64,000 nt of DNA. It comes from Methanoregula sp. Its GTDB lineage: Archaea; Halobacteriota; Methanomicrobia; Methanomicrobiales; Methanospirillaceae. The stretch covers positions 1,703,288 through 1,767,287 of the forward strand of contig CP112999.1 of assembly GCA_026625165.1 (NCBI GenBank), in the 5' to 3' direction. The position numbers and the translations under genes are program-made. Positions 46,001 through 53,460 of the stretch are shown here, piece after piece (positions within the stretch are counted from its first letter, which is position 1; the number at the start of each line of letters is the position of its first letter). The notes under the pieces are model-generated. The model was given only the letters and a program-made list of their open reading frames with translations, had not been told where the DNA came from and did no database searches.

Positions 46001-46597
46001 ACCGAATGTGCCGGCATTCATCAGCACCAGATAATTAGTTCCCCGCACCCAGCAATTAACCCCTGGAGTCGGGGAGCCGGTTGCCGTACCGTTTACAAAG
46101 AGATCATCCCCGGGATTTATTGTCGAATGGGTAAGGGATGCTGTTACGAATGGTTCGGCAAGAACGACTGATATCAAAGCATATGTCGTGGAAGACAGAT
46201 GATCCTGATCCCGGGGATCGCTTGCCGCATAGATAGTATATGTTCCAGGATCGAGGTTGATTGTATGGGTGTCCCAGTCCCATGAGTAGGGATCTCCGGC
46301 TGCAGACTGGAATGATGCCGCGTTCCCGTCCATGACTGGCCCATTCCGTGGATCCGTACTCTGGATCTGTGCTCCGTAGAGTGGCAGGTTCGGACCGGTT
46401 ATGAAAAGGTAGGTTGGCCCTCCGGTTACTGTATTATTTCCATAGAGTGCGATCGTTTCCCCGAGATAGTAACTCTGGGGACCGGCAGCGTGAAGGGTGA
46501 CAACTCCTGCCGTCACATGACCCGGGAAAAGTCCCATAAAAAAAAAGAGCGAGAAGCCGATGAAAAAAAGAAAACGGACTCGAGCTGCCACCTTCAT
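43040..46597 (-). CDS. DUF3821 surface protein with three repeats
   Basis: 1185 residues. Signal peptide about 1-31. Three tandem DUF3821-type units at about 32-310, 315-585 and 588-865; each begins with YYLGETI or YIGETIHL or HYLGDTIQF and has the TYLFI(T/N)G and LDPGTYTIYA blocks. A Pro/Gly/Ala linker (about 870-945) follows, then a beta-rich domain and a C-terminal TM helix at about 1152-1172 with a short basic tail (NRRIKY). Cell-surface location is predicted; function unknown. Confidence 0.88.
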   Translation of the reverse strand: MKVAARVRFLFFIGFSLFFFMGLFPGHVTAGVVTLHAAGPQSYYLGETIALYGNNTVTGGPTYLFITGPNLPLYGAQIQSTDPRNGPVMDGNAASFQSAAGDPYSWDWDTHTINLDPGTYTIYAASDPRDQDHLSSTTYALISVVLAEPFVTASLTHSTINPGDDLFVNGTATGSPTPGVNCWVRGTNYLVLMNAGTFGSESFSCGIPTSYLSPGTYDVIVQHPMENDQFDLVKSGNNLRNLQMGGATPNVATILGPGSLKYLPWGTFRDYFKVAFDDPNIDDIYTHLSFTVAGSPPSPPISSNAAVTISAAGASPYYIGETIHLTGANTASGTTYLFITGPNLHMQGSQIQNADPRLFVVIDLDPATFQQAASGGTWSWNWDTHTYNLDPGTYTIYAESSPHDLPNIGTNNFNSTTITFDEPWVSGTLSPGSTVNPGDPLSAVGTAQGDPGPGLAFWITGENYALRATNPVNPDTSYSYPVATAGLAPGEYMIAVHHPMGNNQFDVVTSGNNVINLQLGAAGLDVFTLFGAGSLENPGIPYPLLTALNNYNKDDSYTKMQFLVLGSPPTPPAPLDPTKVNISITGGCTHYLGDTIQFTGYNTVSGTTYLFINGSNLPPNGAQIQSTDPPSNSVVNGNAGTFQSAGVAGGTWSWSWDTHSVNLDHGTYNVFAESSPNDLANIGTVNFNSVPVTLVKPGVSAALSSSSFPRNTNVSIQGTAPGSYPLGVQIWVMGPNFIMKTTRSTGIDGNFVDYLYTDLSDGQYKVIVQSPGYNNVFDIVNAGNNVKNLQLGGGTNIFTLLGAGSLKSNKAVTALKAAIYDGQNDDEYTELSFQVGVPPSPPPPPPSGGGDGGGGGSGDSDAPPAAAAAAAPAAPAAAQAAPPAAPAAPSAPAAATEAAAGTFPMGFDGMSFNAEGDNSLSLDMGAADAAGAVVTVSGESVTVYQHSSPGVLITFWGEKFTIKDRKIKGKVTRAEFATDPLLANLSIGNVSGSIRADLPALTQRVAIDNTINGIVSPAVMNQFRTIAEQNNLSMDAVAYTMDIRKVNLSTGAANVTMTIPPSWVNLHGGKDTVHIARISDETGITELVSTVYTGTDKQGNMVFRGDSPKGSSVFGMLTAKATAEKQKEEPNMTIQPMQKPAIMTDVGMFAWMLGIAEQNPIIIVIIIALISVIAYFGWWNRRIKY

Positions 46598-46685
46598 AAT
46601 ATCCCGGATAATATTTCCAATATTACATGGTCATCCTTAAAAGAACATAAATATTCCGAAATGATTTATATAATAATTTAATCCT

Positions 46686-47321
46686 TCACATCAAATCCGA
46701 CAGCCGCCTTCCCCCGCTGCTCTCGCACCGCTCCTTATACCTGCACCGGTTGCAGGGGGCGTTGAGAGGTTGGTGCGGGACTTCCCCTTCCCGTATCGAC
46801 CGGACTTTGTGCAGGGTCGAGAGGAACTGCCGCCGGTCGCGGGGCTGGATGGCATGATACCGCGAAACGCCATCCGGGATGTATTCCACAAACCCGCCGG
46901 TCACCTCTTTTCCGGTCATTTCCTGGAGGCAGATCGCACAGCCTGTGATCCGGAGCCTGTCTGCTGCATATGTGCCAAACGGCATTGCACCTGCGGCACG
47001 GACGATGGAGAACACACCGTCAGCCCCGATCCGGTCCACCATCCCGACAACCCCGTACTTTTTTGATACAACCCGGACATCGGTCTGGTCCGCGGGTTTC
47101 CATTCATGGCGGTTGCACACCGTGATGCATGTGTCCAAGAACGTTCTCTGTGCGGGATCAATTCCGGGGCGGACAGCGAGGACTTCTGCCCAAATCGATA
47201 CGGGATCAAGGGGTTTACCGAGGTGATATGAGACCTGTTTGCAGATGGCGTAACGGTCGGATTCGGTGTGCGGTTCATTGCGCTCGTAATAGAACCGCAC
47301 CGGGCAGGCATGGCAACGCAC
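46686..47321 (-). CDS. Cas4-like PD-(D/E)XK protein, catalytically degenerate
   Basis: 211 residues. Fe-S-type cysteines are conserved: an N-terminal CHACP and a C-terminal CNRCRYKERC cluster, as in Cas4/AddB. The VVGMVDRI Asp is kept, but the expected E-x-K strand reads FSIVRAAGA, so nuclease activity looks lost. Conserved CAICLQ helix and GGFVEYIP follow. The frame reads ITISDLVRCHACP upstream of the GTG at 47321, which is the usual family start; a CTG at 47360 with GAGGGATC ahead of it may be the true start. No CRISPR array or other cas gene is in the window. Confidence 0.7.
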   Translation of the reverse strand: MRCHACPVRFYYERNEPHTESDRYAICKQVSYHLGKPLDPVSIWAEVLAVRPGIDPAQRTFLDTCITVCNRHEWKPADQTDVRVVSKKYGVVGMVDRIGADGVFSIVRAAGAMPFGTYAADRLRITGCAICLQEMTGKEVTGGFVEYIPDGVSRYHAIQPRDRRQFLSTLHKVRSIREGEVPHQPLNAPCNRCRYKERCESSGGRRLSDLM

Positions 47322-47567
47322 AAGGTCAGAGATCGTGATGGATTCAGGGTGATCGGGCAGGATGATCCCTCATACATCGTGGGGAAATGATCAGGTTATA
47401 CTTATTGTCCGGTGTGCAGGCTGCCACCGGTTCACAGGATTTCGTGCAGGGAAAAAAACCATCTTACCAGATACTGCATACCATGAATGACCTGTCCATC
47501 ATGCCCGGCCCCCTCAAGACCGGTCCCTGACCAATGTTTCATATCTTCCGGGACAAACGTATACTCC

Positions 47568-47867
47568 ATGGCAGGACAGGAAATTTCCGTCAATATCCCC
47601 CCGACACTTGACCCGGTGTACAGCAACATGATCCAGATCGCGTACAAGGACGATGAGTTCACGTTCATGTTTCTCCACCAGCTCCCGCAGGTCAACCAGG
47701 CGAGGGCAAAGGCGATCGTCTCCATTACACCGACGCACGCAAAGAACCTCCTCGCGGTACTCACAAAGACCGTCAGTGATTACGAGTCAAAGTTCGGGAC
47801 GATCTCCCCACCGCCCGCTGATTCAAAAGGTGCTGATAGTGTGACCACGCTGCGCGGGTACTCTTAA
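47568..47867 (+). CDS. DUF3467 family protein (short form)
   Basis: 99 residues. DUF3467 core with DPVYSNMIQIAYKDDEFTFMF, LHQLP and SITPTHAKNLLAVL. The ATG at 47568 is the natural start; the frame continues upstream without similarity. Compared with the DUF3467 protein at 28828-29244 it has a shorter N-terminus and a different tail. Function unknown. Confidence 0.8.
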   Translation: MAGQEISVNIPPTLDPVYSNMIQIAYKDDEFTFMFLHQLPQVNQARAKAIVSITPTHAKNLLAVLTKTVSDYESKFGTISPPPADSKGADSVTTLRGYS

Positions 47868-47913
47868 AGCCCCATATTTTATTACGGCAGGGGTCGATAT
47901 TGTGAGGTATTGC

Positions 47914-47985
47914 GCCGCCGTGGCTTAGCGGCATAGCGGCTGATTCGTAATCAGCAGGTCGAGGGTTCAATTCCCTCCGGCGGCT
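47914..47985 (+). tRNA. tRNA-Thr (anticodon CGT)
   Basis: 72-nt cloverleaf. Acceptor GCCGCCG pairs with CGGCGGC; the anticodon arm GCTGA-TTCGTAA-TCAGC gives anticodon CGT; the T arm is GAGGG-TTCAATT-CCCTC; discriminator T. No intron. An AT-rich CATATTTTATTA lies about 30-40 bases upstream, a plausible TATA region. Confidence 0.93.
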
Positions 47986-48075
47986 TTTCTCATTTTTTGG
48001 TTTTTTAATACAGAACCTTGGGAATATTACTGACCGAGCCGCTTATCTGGATTGTTCTCTAAAATAAAATAACAG

Positions 48076-48612
48076 ATGCCTGACATTCTTCCCCACTCCC
48101 GTCCGGGGTTTGTCTTCAGTGCTGCCTTTGCTATCTTCGGGGTAGTGGTTGCGCCACTCACCCTTGCAGGATTTGCAGGAGTGCCACTCCTTCACATGAT
48201 CTCGCTCATCGGTTCGATCCTCGTGTTCCAGCCATTTGCCGCATCTGTCGGGGTGGTCCTCGGCATTCCGCCCCTTATAATCCTTGGCACGATGGCATCG
48301 GTGGGCATCGGGGCTATCATCGGCATCCTTGCCCTCTGTGACCTGTTTACAAACCGCTGGCAGAAGTTTGACAAGGCGGTCCATAACGTAAACGAACAGG
48401 CGCACCGTTCGGCCGGGTTTCAGAAATACGGGATGCTGATGTTCATCCCGTTCATCTGGGTGCCGGGTCTCGGGCTTTATGGCTGCACGCTCATAGCATG
48501 GCTCCTCGGGTGGAGGCAGATCCGGCATATCATGATGCTTTTTTTAAGCTGGATGATTGCAGCTGCTCTTATCCTTGGTGCATCGCTGGGAATTTTAATC
48601 GCCCTTTCATAA
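48076..48612 (+). CDS. Small multi-drug export protein family (COG2426-like)
   Basis: 178-residue membrane protein with about five TM helices. Blocks typical of the family: ISLIGSILVFQPFA, GIPPLIILGTMASVGIGAI, the cytoplasmic HNVNEQAHRSAGFQKYGMLMF segment, and VPGLGLYGCTLIAWLLG. The name is historical; transport of drugs has not been shown for archaeal members. It lies downstream of tRNA-Thr. Confidence 0.78.
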   Translation: MPDILPHSRPGFVFSAAFAIFGVVVAPLTLAGFAGVPLLHMISLIGSILVFQPFAASVGVVLGIPPLIILGTMASVGIGAIIGILALCDLFTNRWQKFDKAVHNVNEQAHRSAGFQKYGMLMFIPFIWVPGLGLYGCTLIAWLLGWRQIRHIMMLFLSWMIAAALILGASLGILIALS

Positions 48613-48804
48613 TGAGCCTCCGGTTCCATCGGGACCATATGTACGTGCAATAAGAAGAAACGGGATTTTTTCCTTTTTTTAAAAAAACAGGACTTATTTG
48701 GTACACTTGATATGGGAGGATACACCAAAATTGTTGCATGAGGATGAGAGAGTTATTGAATAAACAAAATCCAGATTATTATACTATTTCCCGGAGCCTG
48801 AAAA

Positions 48805-48966
48805 ATGGGTAATGATATAAAAATTTTGGCAAAAAATACCCTTGGTGACAAATTTGAGTCGGGCGATCTGGGGGAGATGAGCAACAGAGAGTTGAAAAAT
48901 ATGGTGTCTGATATCCTCGCAGAAAAGCTCGGTAACCTTCTGGAAAACGATCCGGAACCCAAATAA
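48805..48966 (+). CDS. Small hypothetical protein (53 residues)
   Basis: MGNDIKILAKNTLGDKF followed by helical DLGEMSNRELKNMVSDI and a short acidic tail. GGAG lies eight bases upstream of the ATG, and a TATA-like TTATTATACTATT lies about 30 bases upstream. The reading frame is clean and the codon use normal for the region. Function unknown. Confidence 0.5.
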   Translation: MGNDIKILAKNTLGDKFESGDLGEMSNRELKNMVSDILAEKLGNLLENDPEPK

Positions 48967-49462
48967 TTTTTTAATTCCGGTTTTTATTTGTATCAGCAAA
49001 AAATTCAGGCATCTCCCATTTTCATTTTTTAATGTCGCAATACATAAGGAAAACTTTTTTTAATTATCAATGGCTCTGGAGATAGGTCAACAACCGGCAC
49101 TTTCCCTCAGCCTGGTGTGTTATCGGGTAAGTTTCGATAGGGTGGGACATATACAGCAGGCACTTTTCCCCGATACATTCCTTTTGGCCACTCGCATTTG
49201 CCATGGAAATCGGACAGACTTTCATTACCAGCTATTTTGGATGTCTTTGCACAATTGTATTTTGATCCTGGTTTAAAATTTCACCAGATATCGGGCTGAT
49301 ACGGAAACTCTCACGATTTGGGCAGAGCGAGGTGATGGTTCTTAGATATTTCGAATACTCGAAGATTTTCTGATGAAAATCTTCTCAAGCTCACCCCCTG
49401 ATGGGGGTTCGCATACACAAAACACGTATCATTTCATACCACAAACCTTTCCTGTAAATACA
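48967..49462. other. Intergenic region with paired hairpins
   Basis: 496 bp without a well-supported gene. An AT-rich left part contains T-runs that may terminate the small gene. A 68-codon frame at 49070-49276 lacks a ribosome binding site. At the right are two hairpins described separately. The Rsm22 gene starts at 49463. Confidence 0.55.
49361..49407. repeat. Two-hairpin element
   Basis: GAAGATTTTC-TGAT-GAAAATCTTC (49361-49384) and CCCCC-TGAT-GGGGG (49394-49407), both with a TGAT loop, 28 bp between centres. The same order of hairpins with flanks ACTCGAAG and TTCG occurs at 29289-29334. Confidence 0.6.
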
Positions 49463-50953
49463 ATGAACACCCGCGAGATCATCTCAGCTGCAAAATACCT
49501 TGCATCCACAAAACCCTCGTTCCTCCTCTCAGAGCTGTGCACGTATCTCACCGATGATCTCGCGGTCAGCGGATTATATCGAATACTTTCCCCCCACCTG
49601 CCCCGCCTCAACCTCGCAGCAACCAGGATCAATGACGATTATGAGATCTCCCGGATCATCCCCGCAAAACCCTATGTCCTGAACCAGAAAGAACGGGAGC
49701 GTCTGGATAATTTCTTTGCTGCACGCACACTGCCGGCTGCTCTTGAACAAACGATCGAACGCTACATCTCAAAAAAAGTGGGAAAGGAGTGGTCAGATCC
49801 GGTCATCCTTGAACGCCTGCGGCATGCGATCGTTGCGCAGAAAGATGATTACTGGAAACCCGCGGACCGACGCTCGTTGCGGTATATCAAAGGTTACAGC
49901 GTGCTCGGGTATCTCGCGTACCATTTCCCGGTCTATTTCATGCAGACCCAGTACCTGCTCTCGATGCTTGCCCGCGACGGGCTGCTGAAGAGCTCCATGA
50001 CCGTGATGGATGCCGGTACCGGCCCGGGTGTCGTGCCGCTTGCAATTGCAGAATTCTATTCGCAGCTTGAGCATGCAAAGGCCACAGTGTATTCAGCAGA
50101 ACGGTCGGAGGAGCACATCGAGGCCTTCATGTACCTCCGGGAGCATTGCACCCAGAAAGGGGAGAACGCCAGCATCAAGCCCCCGATAAAGGCGGATCTC
50201 ACCACCATTGACCCCGGAAAAATTCCTCAGAAAATCGACCTGCTGGTCTTTTCAAATGTCCTCAACGAACTGGGTGCCGCTTCACCGGAAGAGCTTGCTG
50301 ATCTCGTCATGAAATTTGCAGAACGGCTCTCCCCGGACGGATCGGTTCTCATTGTTGAACCTGCCGAAGAAACTACCTCGACGCAGCTGCGGGTATTGTC
50401 GCTCGTATTAAAAAAGCGGGGGCTTACCATCCACAGCCCCTGCTCGTTTATCCGGGGGACGGACTGCACACCGGACCGGTGCTGGAGTTTTGTTACCGCA
50501 CCGTCCATCCGGCCAACCCGGCTGATGGGGGCGCTTGCAGCATGCGATGAGCCGTTCCGGTACGTGAACACCGATATCAAATACAGTTATGTCGTGCTCA
50601 CAAAAGATGGGAGAACGAGGGAGCAGTACCGGGTGCCGGCCAGGTCCCGGGTTTTACGGTTGTCACAGGTACACCGCCACGTGGACAAACGGGTCAATAT
50701 AATCGCTTCAAAGATGTCAGAGGACCTTGGCGATGCAAAAAACCACATGTTCCGGCTCTGCGATGGTTCGGCAAAAAAGCCGGTGTATGCGGTGGTGCCG
50801 TCCTATCACATCACACCGGAGAACGAGGCGATTGTTGCTCGACCATACGGCACCATCCTTGAACTGGACAATGTGCTCGTGCGGTATAATCCAAAACATG
50901 ATGCATATAATGTGCTGGTGAGCCGGAATACACGGATAAAACAACCAGCCTGA
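49463..50953 (+). CDS. Rsm22-like small-subunit rRNA methyltransferase family protein
   Basis: 496 residues. A helical N-terminal domain, then the S-adenosylmethionine-binding motif MDAGTGPGV near residues 182-190, and a later VLIVEPAEE strand. Cysteines CTPDRCWSF in the second half match the Rsm22 metal site. The C-terminal 100 residues form an OB-like domain (PARSRVLRLSQVHRHVDKRV). The open frame extends 30 residues upstream across the hairpin element; the ATG at 49463 is the likely start. Mitochondrial Rsm22 relatives affect ribosome assembly. Confidence 0.8.
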   Translation: MNTREIISAAKYLASTKPSFLLSELCTYLTDDLAVSGLYRILSPHLPRLNLAATRINDDYEISRIIPAKPYVLNQKERERLDNFFAARTLPAALEQTIERYISKKVGKEWSDPVILERLRHAIVAQKDDYWKPADRRSLRYIKGYSVLGYLAYHFPVYFMQTQYLLSMLARDGLLKSSMTVMDAGTGPGVVPLAIAEFYSQLEHAKATVYSAERSEEHIEAFMYLREHCTQKGENASIKPPIKADLTTIDPGKIPQKIDLLVFSNVLNELGAASPEELADLVMKFAERLSPDGSVLIVEPAEETTSTQLRVLSLVLKKRGLTIHSPCSFIRGTDCTPDRCWSFVTAPSIRPTRLMGALAACDEPFRYVNTDIKYSYVVLTKDGRTREQYRVPARSRVLRLSQVHRHVDKRVNIIASKMSEDLGDAKNHMFRLCDGSAKKPVYAVVPSYHITPENEAIVARPYGTILELDNVLVRYNPKHDAYNVLVSRNTRIKQPA

Positions 50954-51020
50954 TAAACCTGAATATTGATGTGTGCGGTTCATCAGTCGTTATAATTATT
51001 ATCGGAATTTTAAAAAAGTG

Positions 51021-51113
51021 CTAAGCGTAGAAGAGCAGGACATATCGTTTATCGGGAATTGTTCCTTTATAATACTCTACGATCTCAACGAAATTGACAG
51101 AACTCCAATCCAT
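51021..51113 (-). other. Possible small ORF or coding remnant
   Basis: 30 codons from MDWSSVNFVEIVEYYKG to RYVLLFYA. The same frame stays open upstream (minus strand) to about 51200 without a start. The sequence looks protein-like, but no ribosome binding site is seen. It could be the 3' end of a lost gene. The rest of the 257-bp gap (50954-51210) holds no other signal. Confidence 0.25.
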
Positions 51114-51210
51114 GAAGTGTCGGTAATCCTTACAAAAAAGGAGTGATAGCAGTTTATTGTGGCAGAAGTCCCTCTCTGCTATCCGCTTCTCTCTCGGCCA
51201 CTATCAGGGG

Positions 51211-53460
51211 TTAATAATACTTGATAATGACGATACCGGAGCCGCCAGCGCCGCCGTTGCCCGTATTACCGCTGCCGCCACCGCCACCACCGGTATTCGC
51301 TTGTCCGTTTGTACCAGCAACACCATCACCACCTGCGCCGCCGCCACCGGCACCGCCACTACCAGCTACACGCAACGAGCTGCAACCGCCGCCGCCGCCA
51401 CCGGCATATGTTACCGATACATCGGTAATAGAAGATGCGGTTCCCGCACCTCCATTGCCGGCAACAGAGTTAGTTGCAGCGCCACCAGCAGCACCGGCTC
51501 CACCGCCGCCGCCACCAAGATAATTGGAGGTTCTGGCCCCAGCTCCACCAGCATTTCCCTGACCAGCTGTGCCCGATCCGCCAGCGCCATTTGATGTTGC
51601 GCCACCGCCACCGGACCCTCCGGTTGCTCCGTTACGAGTTGGGTTGGTAGTTCCACTACCGCCACCGCCTCCACCGGTTGCGGTAATCGATGCAAATACA
51701 GAGTTGCCTCCGTTTGTACCACGAGCCGTCAGACTTGTTGATCCTGCGCCGCCTCCTCCAACCGTTACCGTCTGGGAACCGGATAAACCGGTCAATGTGC
51801 CGGTGAGGAATCCCCCAGCTCCGCCGCCGCCACCGTAACGCCCTCCACCACCGCCTCCTGCCACGACAAGGTATTCAACGGTAGTTACACCTGAAGGCAC
51901 GCTCCAGGATGTTGTTCCGACCGTCGTGAAAGACTGGATGACATAATAGCGGAATATGTCGGCGGGTGAGGTCGCAGATGTCCCACCGGGCGTGGTTACG
52001 GTGATGTCAACGGGTCCGGCTGACCCAACCGGTGAGACCGCTGTGATTGAAGTCGCGCTGTTAACAATGTACGAAGCTGCCGGGGTGCTGCCAAAGTTAA
52101 CTGCCGTCGCTCCTGTGAAGTCTGTTCCGGTGATCGCTACCGAGGTTCCGCCCGTTGCCGGACCCAACATCGGTGAAACGCCGGTTACGGTCGGGAGAGT
52201 CACATAGGTATATGCACCCGTCCCGGTTGCAGTGCCGCCGGGTGCTGTAATAACAACGTCAACAGCCCCGGCTGCATGTGCAGGTGTGGTCGCCGTGATC
52301 GATATGTCGCTCACAACCGTGAACGAGGTTGCTGCTGTACCGCCAAACGTTACTGCAGTCGCCCCGGCAAACCCTGTCCCGCTGATTGTGGCTATGGTAC
52401 CACCAGCTGTCGTGCCGAATGCCGGTAAGATACTGCCAAACGTCGGGGGAGCGACATACGTATATGCGCCCGTACCGGTTGCAGTGCCGCCGGGTGCTGT
52501 AATAACAACGTCAACGGCTCCGGCTGCATGTGCAGGTGTGGTCGCCGTGATCGATGTGTCGCTCACAACCGTGAACGAGGTTGCTGCTGTACCGCCAAAC
52601 ATTACTGCGGTCGCCCCGGTAAACCCTGTCCCGGTAATCGTCACACCGGTACCGCCCGCTGTTGTTCCGGACGTCGGTAAGATGCTCCCAAACGTCGGGA
52701 CGGTTGGTGCTACATACGTATATGCGCCCGTACCGGTTGCAGTGCCGCCGGGTGCTGTAATAACAACGTCAACAGCCCCGGCTGCATGTGCAGGTGTGGT
52801 CGCAGTGATCGATGTGTCGCTCACAACCGTGAATGAGGTTGCTGCTGTACCGCCAAAGGTTACTGCAGTCGCCCCGGTAAATCCTGTCCCGGTGATCGTC
52901 ACACCGGTACCACCCGCTGTTGTTCCGGACGTAGGTAAGATACTGCCAAATGTCGGGACGGTTGGTGGTGCGGTTGTCGTGGTTCCTGTCGGCATTTGGA
53001 GTGTGCCGAAATATGCCGATGATAATACGAGCGTGCCCCCACCACCTGTATAGACAATATGGACGGTCTGGGGTATGGGGGGGCAGGGGCTTGAGGTGTA
53101 GGTAAGAGTGTCGCCGATACTCCACGAGGCCCATACCGGGTTCCCATTATTCGCAAAATTGGCAGTCTGGTCTGTGCCATCAACGAGGATTTGGAATGTA
53201 GTCTTGTCAAGCAAGTCACCACCCTCGTGGGAGAGTGTAAGCATGCAACTCTTGTTTGAAATGCTCGCACTCAGAACCGGGATCTTCTCAGGAGGCGGCT
53301 GAGACCAGAGCACAACCCCGACAATAGCAATACCGACGACGACAATACTGATGAGCATGACACTCCCGATTACTTCCGAGACCGCATTTTCATAAGGAGT
53401 GTCACCATTCTTCCGCCGGTCCTTCTTTCTGCCCATGTCCAAATCGAACTGCCCCATCAT
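51211..53460 (-). CDS. Pilin-like protein with IPT/TIG repeats and glycine-rich tail
   Basis: About 749 residues. An archaeal type IV pilin N-terminus: basic leader (GRKKDRRKNG), then ENAVSEVIGSVMLISIVVVG with one TM helix. An extracellular beta domain follows, then four IPT/TIG-type domains of about 85 residues at about 170-505; the first three are almost identical. From about 515 a glycine-rich domain (SWSVPSGVTTVEYLVVAGG) ends GSGIVIIKYY, as in phage tail-fibre glycine-rich domains. Start: ATG at 53460 or 53457 after GGGAGG; it is coupled to the upstream pilin gene. Confidence 0.85.
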   Translation of the reverse strand: MMGQFDLDMGRKKDRRKNGDTPYENAVSEVIGSVMLISIVVVGIAIVGVVLWSQPPPEKIPVLSASISNKSCMLTLSHEGGDLLDKTTFQILVDGTDQTANFANNGNPVWASWSIGDTLTYTSSPCPPIPQTVHIVYTGGGGTLVLSSAYFGTLQMPTGTTTTAPPTVPTFGSILPTSGTTAGGTGVTITGTGFTGATAVTFGGTAATSFTVVSDTSITATTPAHAAGAVDVVITAPGGTATGTGAYTYVAPTVPTFGSILPTSGTTAGGTGVTITGTGFTGATAVMFGGTAATSFTVVSDTSITATTPAHAAGAVDVVITAPGGTATGTGAYTYVAPPTFGSILPAFGTTAGGTIATISGTGFAGATAVTFGGTAATSFTVVSDISITATTPAHAAGAVDVVITAPGGTATGTGAYTYVTLPTVTGVSPMLGPATGGTSVAITGTDFTGATAVNFGSTPAASYIVNSATSITAVSPVGSAGPVDITVTTPGGTSATSPADIFRYYVIQSFTTVGTTSWSVPSGVTTVEYLVVAGGGGGGRYGGGGGAGGFLTGTLTGLSGSQTVTVGGGGAGSTSLTARGTNGGNSVFASITATGGGGGGSGTTNPTRNGATGGSGGGGATSNGAGGSGTAGQGNAGGAGARTSNYLGGGGGGAGAAGGAATNSVAGNGGAGTASSITDVSVTYAGGGGGGCSSLRVAGSGGAGGGGAGGDGVAGTNGQANTGGGGGGSGNTGNGGAGGSGIVIIKYY
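52203..52968 (-). repeat. Near-identical coding repeats (IPT/TIG)
   Basis: Three tandem direct repeats of about 252-258 bp with few substitutions, visible from the recurring GTATATGC(A/G)CCCG start at 52208, 52460 and 52718. They encode the first three IPT/TIG domains of the pilin-like protein. The fourth domain in the protein is more diverged and does not belong to the DNA repeat. Confidence 0.85.

Noticed and set aside
46686-47321. Cas4-like gene as evidence of a CRISPR-Cas locus
   Set aside because: No cas1, cas2, effector genes or repeats occur in the window, and the active site is degenerate.
49070-49276. 68-codon plus-strand open frame before the Rsm22 gene
   Set aside because: No ribosome binding site and no protein-like pattern; left as intergenic.
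52203-52968. Regular repeats as a possible CRISPR array
   Set aside because: The units are 252-258 bp, in frame, without unique spacers; they encode IPT/TIG domains.
51221-53053. Proline- and valine-rich plus-strand open frames opposite the glycine-rich/TIG gene
   Set aside because: They are the antisense of glycine and threonine codons in repeats; the pilin N-terminus, coupling and TIG pattern support the minus strand.
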